DNA from: Przewalskia tangutica
Lineage: Eukaryota > Streptophyta > Magnoliopsida > Solanales > Solanaceae
DNA length: 64,000 nt
Assembly (NCBI GenBank): GCA_029844215.1
Contig: CM056726.1
Span: forward strand, 37,751,001 to 37,815,000
Reading direction: 5' to 3'
Below the pieces are notes generated by a model, which saw only the letters and a list, made by a program, of their open reading frames with translations, was not told the DNA's origin and did no database searches. Every line of letters starts with the position of its first letter. The stretch's first letter is position 1. Made by a program: the position numbers and the translations under genes. This document shows, one piece after another, positions 58,255 through 64,000 of this stretch.

Positions 58255-60613
58255 TGTTACACCCCGTAATCCCATGACATTGATATGAGAACGTGATTAA
58301 GGAAATAAGATTGGAATTTTGGAAGGAAAGAATTTTTACATTTTCTTAAGGAAAAATTTCAAAAAATGTGAAGACGGAAATTTATTAACTTGGAGTTTAA
58401 TACTTTTAATTGGATTTATGGAATTAGTATTGGATTACGAAGAATTAGAATTGATAATATGGGGTCTGCTGAGAATTTCATAATTTTGCGGGGCCCTTCG
58501 ATTTTAAGATATTTGGACAAATATCTAGATATTTTATTAGATGTAAATTTTCGGTCAATGAGGATTTGACACGTGGCACCTCATCCACTTGTCTTGCTTT
58601 GATAAATATCTATATAGAAGAGAGAAGTGCAAGACTTTGCCATTATTTTCATTTCACAAGATTTTCATCTCTTCCAAAAGCTCTCTTCTCTCTCTTCTCT
58701 TTGCCTTGATTTCGAAAATCCCCAAGATAATTTCAAGAACAAGACTGATTATTATCCAAGATTAAGAGCCCTCACCTAGTCCTAAGCTAGTTTAACTCTA
58801 CAATAACCTCCAAATCCCACTTGGGCCGAAAGTTGGGTGTGAAATCCTAGGCTTGTTCATCGACTCTTTGGAGATAAAACGTGAAGTGAAGTTGGTTATA
58901 AGCTTATAGGGGTTGCATATATATGATTTAAACTTGAAGAAGTGGAGCGAAATGAAAACTGCGGGCCAAATACCTACAGACTGTTTTTGGCGATTTTTGG
59001 GCTAAAAATAAGGTAATGGTTCTTCTTCTTTTAAAGTAATTGGATATTAATTATTGTTGATATGTATAGATGAACTTGTGCTAAAAATAATGAAAGATAA
59101 AAAGTATTTGGGCCATTTTTAATGGTGTTGGCCGAATTGGACATTTTGGGCAACATTGTATTCGTTGGTTATTGTTGTGGTTATTTACACTTGTCGTATG
59201 TTATAATGGAGTAATATTGTTGTTAATAAGTTGTTATAACTTATATAGAAGTTTCGGAACTTGAATTGGAATAAAAAGGATTAAGGAAAGAGTAATCGAA
59301 TTGTAGTTGTTTGGCCGAGAAATGTATAAAATTGTTGGATATTGTTATGCAGTTTTAAGGGACTGTTTTGTGGTGTTAGGCTGCTGGAAAATCAGCCACC
59401 AATATGCATGTTTAAATATGGTTATTGCTAAGGAAATTCCTAAGAGATTAAAGGTATAGAAATGTGTTAAAAGACTTCACATTTTACCCTTATTGTTGTT
59501 GGATATTGGACTGATTTTATGGACTATTTTATAGACTGCTTTTATATCATTGTGGGGCAGAATTTTACAGGTCAAGTTGGCGTGTAATCCCCTTTGGTTG
59601 TTGCTTTGGTTGTGAACAATTTATTTAAGTTAAGGGGCTGAATTTTGCACGTAAGGTATGCGTGTGATCCCCTTTGGTTAACTGCTGGTTGTGCCCTTAA
59701 TTGTGGCTTGGCTGTTGTTGAATTTGAGCTTTGGAAAAGGTGGAAAAGTACGTAGAAACAAAGGAAGTGCTGCCCAAATTCTCGTAGAATAAGAGGGTCA
59801 TTATTTGGTATAAGTCTTACACTTGGAAGCTTGAAGTTGATAGAAGTGCTATTGTCATTTTAGGTTGAAGTACTACGTATGGCATATTCTACTTGGCATG
59901 TGGAATAGCCAACAAGATTGAAGTACATTGGGGCGTATTCTACTTGTCATGTTGGTTAGTCGTCAACGAGGTATGTGAACTTCTTCCTTCTATCGGCATG
60001 ATTGATTATTGGAGTATACATGACTTGTTTCTTGAAGTATACTTGCCTCGTTATTAGAGTATTCATGTTATTGATTCTATGCTAAAGGCATGTCTAAATT
60101 ATTCCTAAGTCCTTAGCAAGTCTTATGAGAGATATTTGTAAGAGTGTTTAGTAAGCATTGGAGTCGAGTTGATCATGATATGTTACAACACTAATGAGAC
60201 TTGATTTATTTGAAAGTCATGAGACTAGATTTATTTGAAAGTTATGAGACTTGATTTATTTGAAAGTCATGAGACTAGATTTATTTGAAAGTTATGAGAC
60301 TTAGTTGAAAGTATATGAGACTTTACTTGAAGGTATATGAGACCTTACTTGAAAATATATGGGATTTGATTAGATGAAGTATAAGAGACTTGATTTACAT
60401 GAAGTATAAATGACTTGATTTTGGGAAAGAAGTAATTTGATTTAAAAGTATAGGTTACTTGATTTGAAAAGAATAAGTTACTTGAGTTTAAAAGTGTAAG
60501 TAACTTGTTTTTAATAGTTAAAATGCCTTGATGCTACAAGTGCTAGTATCTTGGGGTTTTATAAAGGAAAGAATAGATGTACATAGTACTTTTGGGTTCA
60601 ACTCCCTTATATG
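58255..60613 (+). repeat. LTR4 of the A array (partial)
   Basis: It starts TGTTACACCCCGTAATCCC and aligns with LTR1-3 up to the J insertion after ATATG. It has a G-box at 58570 and the donor-like motif at 59968. The rest lies beyond the window, so it is unknown whether the array ends here. Confidence 0.93.
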
Positions 60614-61291
60614 TGTCACGACTCGACCCCGGGCCGCGACTGGTGCCCTACCTGGGCACCCTTACAGGTATACATCAGAGATAATCAGCGGAACATACAT
60701 CAAACTTATAAAATAATTCAACAAGACATAAACAACAGGTTAGCCGATAAGGCTACCTCCCTGGACATATATATACATATATAGCCAAAAGCAGTTACAT
60801 TTTTTTTTTCTTTACACAACCCAATCCACAAGATATGACTATAGACCTCTAAGATTTTGGACAATTACTATGACGGGAAAAGGCCCCGCCGTACCCCTGA
60901 ATATACATAGCCATTATGACAAGCTCCGGAACATTGGAGCCATCTCAAAATGCTGAACCATGATCCTAAGACTGCGGATCCACAACTGTGTACCTAAACC
61001 TGCGGACATGAACGCAACTCGGCGAAGAAGTCATTACAGTATCGAATATGGAACGGAAATAAGGTACGAAATGATCATAATCGTACAAAGAATGACAGGG
61101 GCAAGTATAAAAAGTAAATATCAGATCCTACCATGCCATTACAACTCATGAACTTAATCGTACATCATTATCTTTTCCCATTTTTCAATAAGAGTTATAG
61201 TCAAATTGTTACGTACATACATAGGAAAAATCATCAAGTTCATAACCATATAACTTACTTATCTTGCATAACATAATCCGGCCCTTTATGG

Positions 61292-61480
61292 AGGGACGCC
61301 TATACTGCCCGACCCATTCTGGGACGCGATAAAGTCACATAAGTCTGCCCATAAAGGTATACTACCCGGTCCAATCTGGGACGCGATAAAGTCACATAAG
61401 TCTTCCCATAAATGTATACTGCCCGACCCAATCTGGGACGCGATAAAGTCACATAAGTCTGCCCCTAAAGGTATACTGCA
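61292..61480 (-). repeat. 57-base tandem repeat in J
   Basis: The text gggacgcgataaagtcacat recurs at 61321, 61378 and 61435, exactly 57 bases apart. Because 57 is a multiple of 3, a repetitive reading frame appears on the minus strand; it is not a gene. G has a single unit of this type near 43140. Confidence 0.92.
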
Positions 61481-61745
61481 TAAAAATAGGAAGCTTATGA
61501 TCAACTTAGGGCCACCTGCCCATAGTATCATTTGACAATCCTACTCCTGGGACTATTTCACCCGCATAGGTCCTGTGGAGCCGCATTGAGGTCATCCGCC
61601 TCGCATGGGACTATTTTACCCGCATAGGACTATTTCACCCACATGGGCCCGGTGGGCCCGCAATGAGTACAAACGCCGCGCTCGTATCATAGGTAGCAAA
61701 TCCATGGAATAAGTAGTAGCCCGGGGGTTTACCCCGTAAGAATTT

Positions 61746-61872
61746 CATAACCTAGCACAACCGGCTATTATACATAACATAAGCACCACCGGCTTATCAT
61801 ACATAACATAAGCACCACCGGATTATCATACATAACATAAGCACCACCGACTTATCATACATAACATAAATA
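61746..61872 (-). repeat. 29-base tandem repeat in J
   Basis: About four units with core taagcaccaccggcttatca. Confidence 0.9.
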
Positions 61873-64000
61873 TCAGCAAGTTAAGAAATCCCTTAACTTC
61901 TTATTAGCCTTAATTATTAAGCATTCTCATTTTATTCAAACTTAAGACACTAACATGTCATTAAAAATTCGGGGATTTAACCCAAGGTATTATGTACCTC
62001 CATTCTTTTCAGAAGACTCTTTTTCATATAAAAACCCCAAGATACTAACACCCATAGTATCTAGGCATGTCTACATTTCAAACAAATCACTACATTTTTA
62101 GAAATACATTTCTAGGCTTCTAAATCAAGTGACCCTTACTTTAAAACTTTAAGCAATTGGTATCTTTAAATCAAATTGCCCTTCTTTATTTCAAGTCATT
62201 TTTTTGTTTACATTACTAGAGGAAACCATTCTTTTAACCTTCCATAAAGTTGTTATAACCAACTTCCCATAAAGTCGTTATAACTCTTTATGTCTTAGAC
62301 AAATTCATTCTTTTTTATAACCAAGAGACTTATACTTTCAAAAATACTTCAAGTCTCTTATTTTTAGAAATCAAGTTTCTTAACTTTAGAAATCAAGTCT
62401 CTTATCTTTAGGATATCAAGAAATCAATACTTTCCAAATCAAGTATTTTATACTTTTAAATCAAGTCATTCCTTCCTTTAAGAATCAAGTCCCATAACTT
62501 GAAAAATAAAGTCTCTTAACCTTTTAAGAATTTAAGGTTCATAGTCTTAAAACTTCATACGTAAACTCTTTAAATTAAGTAACATATACTTTTATGCATT
62601 GTGAATAGGTTATACTTGTTTGTAACGATCTTATTAAAGCAGCCATGATCTAGAAAATGTAATACAATTTTGTCTTATCTTAGCTTCTATGCAGATGGAG
62701 AATTCTACTCATTTTAATTTAATTGATTGTCGATACATTTTCTTTTATTAACGCTGCAATGGCTTGTTCGATACTTATTCTCATTCGTGCAGTAACTTAG
62801 CAAAGTCAACTTGACTCCAAATACTCCCTAACGACTCTTACCAACATCCCCCATAAGACTTGGTAAGAACTTAGGATAACTTAGACGTAACTTTTACATA
62901 GAGTAAATCAACATACATACCTCTTAACTTCTAAGAGTAGAAAGAATCATGAAATAGCACCACATGTATATTCCATACATAGAATCATGTCAAAAGAAGG
63001 AAGAGGTTCACATACCTCGCGACGATTATCGACAAGTAGCAAAATGCTCCAAAGTACCTTAACTTTGATAGCTATTCCATCCTTTAAGTAGAATAAGCTA
63101 TATGTAGTACTTCAACCTATAATGGCCATAATACGTCCATTAACCTCTAGCTTCAATCGTAGAATATTCTAAGTGTAAAGTCACCAAATTCTACGGCAAA
63201 TCGGACAACACTTCCTTTGTTTCTACGTATTTTCCACCTTTTTCAAGGCCCGAAAATCAATAACCAAACGCCACATTTAAGGCCCAAAAATTCAGCAAAT
63301 ACAAATGGGATTACACGCCTTAACAGGACGTGTAAAATTCTGCCCCACAATTAATACGAAACTGTCCAAAGATTAAGGCAATTCTCGGCTCAAAATGTGT
63401 AACAACATAAAGTTCATTCCAATTCCTTTTCAACCCAAATTGTTATTCTAACATGTTATATAGCCTCAATCGAGTATAACAACTATAATCCCTTCTTTCT
63501 ATAACATGCGACGATCGTAACTAACAATTAAATTGATTTCAACATAAATGGCTAACTTGTCCATTTTCGGTTTTAACATGTCGACATGATCCAAATCTTT
63601 TCAAACTTCATTCTATATACCATATGCTCAATTCTTAACTACTATAACATGTAATCTTCAATTACATTAAGAAGATGAAGATTTTACCTCAATAAGCCCT
63701 AATAATGTCCAAGCATAAAAGTCGATCCTTAGCAACTTTTAGCTCCTCTTCTTATGTTCCAATCCGCTCCAAGCACTCCTTAGAAGCTCATGAAGAACTC
63801 CTCTTCAAGTTCCATCTTCAAAGTTGAAGAACACCTTAGGGTTTCGCCTTGCGACTAACGTAAAAACGTCATTTTTTCGGGATCTTTCTATTGAGATATC
63901 CTTACAATACCCCTAGGAACCTTGGGTTAAAGTCTTGTGAATTATGGAACAAGATTGAAAAAATTTCCTCCTTATTTTTTTCCTTTGGCCGAGAGCTCTC

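Larger units (their letters stand above)
60614..64000 (-). mobile_element. J: LTR of the F/G family, truncated by window end
   Basis: It starts TGTCACGACTCGACC and follows G almost throughout; by comparison about 400 bases are still to come. Whether it is a solo LTR or part of a longer element cannot be told. It contains tandem blocks (61292-61480, 61746-61872) and the donor-like motif at 63006-63018. It is non-coding. Confidence 0.88.

Noticed and set aside
61286..61531. A repetitive 81-codon minus-strand frame in J.
   Set aside because: The 57-base period keeps the frame open; this is tandem-repeat by-product, not a gene.
1..64000. Host genes, tRNA, rRNA, or a virus-derived insert.
   Set aside because: No cloverleaf, rRNA core or host-type coding block was seen, and all protein-like blocks are gypsy Gag-Pol.

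Overview
This 64 kb window is repeat-only plant DNA. I see no cellular gene, tRNA or rRNA. Everything I can assign is long terminal repeat (LTR) retrotransposon sequence, nested up to five levels deep. The single element with recognisable pol domains is a Ty3/gypsy chromovirus: Gag, protease, RT, RNase H, integrase, then a C-terminal chromodomain. With 2.2-4 kb LTRs and an initiator-Met tRNA primer site (TGGTATCAGAGCA), it best fits the Tekay/Del clade. The LTR edge motifs and Gag style look like Solanaceae. That host call is an inference from general resemblance, not from a search.

Layout. (1) Bases 1-4800: part of a minus-strand element 'K', comprising AT-rich internal sequence, a 2.25 kb LTR (2408-4657) and a stub of more internal sequence. 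(2) From 4801 to the window end: a plus-strand tandem array of a non-autonomous element 'A', arranged LTR1-internal-LTR2-internal-LTR3-internal-LTR4. The LTRs are about 3.05 kb and the internals about 0.93 kb. Each LTR, and the third internal, is split by later insertions. (3) LTR1 is split by element B (7336-32759, minus, TSD GTTTG). B carries the only gag-pol set (25463-30103). Inside the B 3' LTR sits element C (7786-24154, plus), and inside the C 5' LTR sits element D (8397-18103, minus, TSD GTTGA). (4) LTR2 is split by solo LTR E (35475-38977, TSD GATTT). (5) LTR3 is split by solo LTR F (42090-49041, TSD ATTTT), which is itself split by the antisense solo LTR G (42437-46414). (6) Internal 3 is split by solo LTR H (52370-58006, TSD TTGAG), which holds solo LTR I (52776-55197). 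(7) LTR4 is split by J (60614 to the window end).

LTR families by end sequence and body: A; B/E/I; C/D/H; F/G/J; K. Host insertion sites differ between the A copies, so the A array formed before the inserts landed. A, C and D lack most or all of pol and would need enzymes from an autonomous relative such as B, whose own pol is now broken by frameshifts.

The most interesting signals are shared by otherwise diverged families. There is a splice-donor-like AG|GTATGT in every LTR, matched by a CTRAC + pyrimidine tract + acceptor just before the gag ATG. There is an 8-bp-stem hairpin directly upstream of the polypurine tract. There is a palindromic G-box (CACGTG) upstream of a TATA box. Many differences between LTR copies fall at CWG/CCWGG trinucleotides, which may be methylation-linked sequencing error. 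That matters for any reading of frameshifts here.
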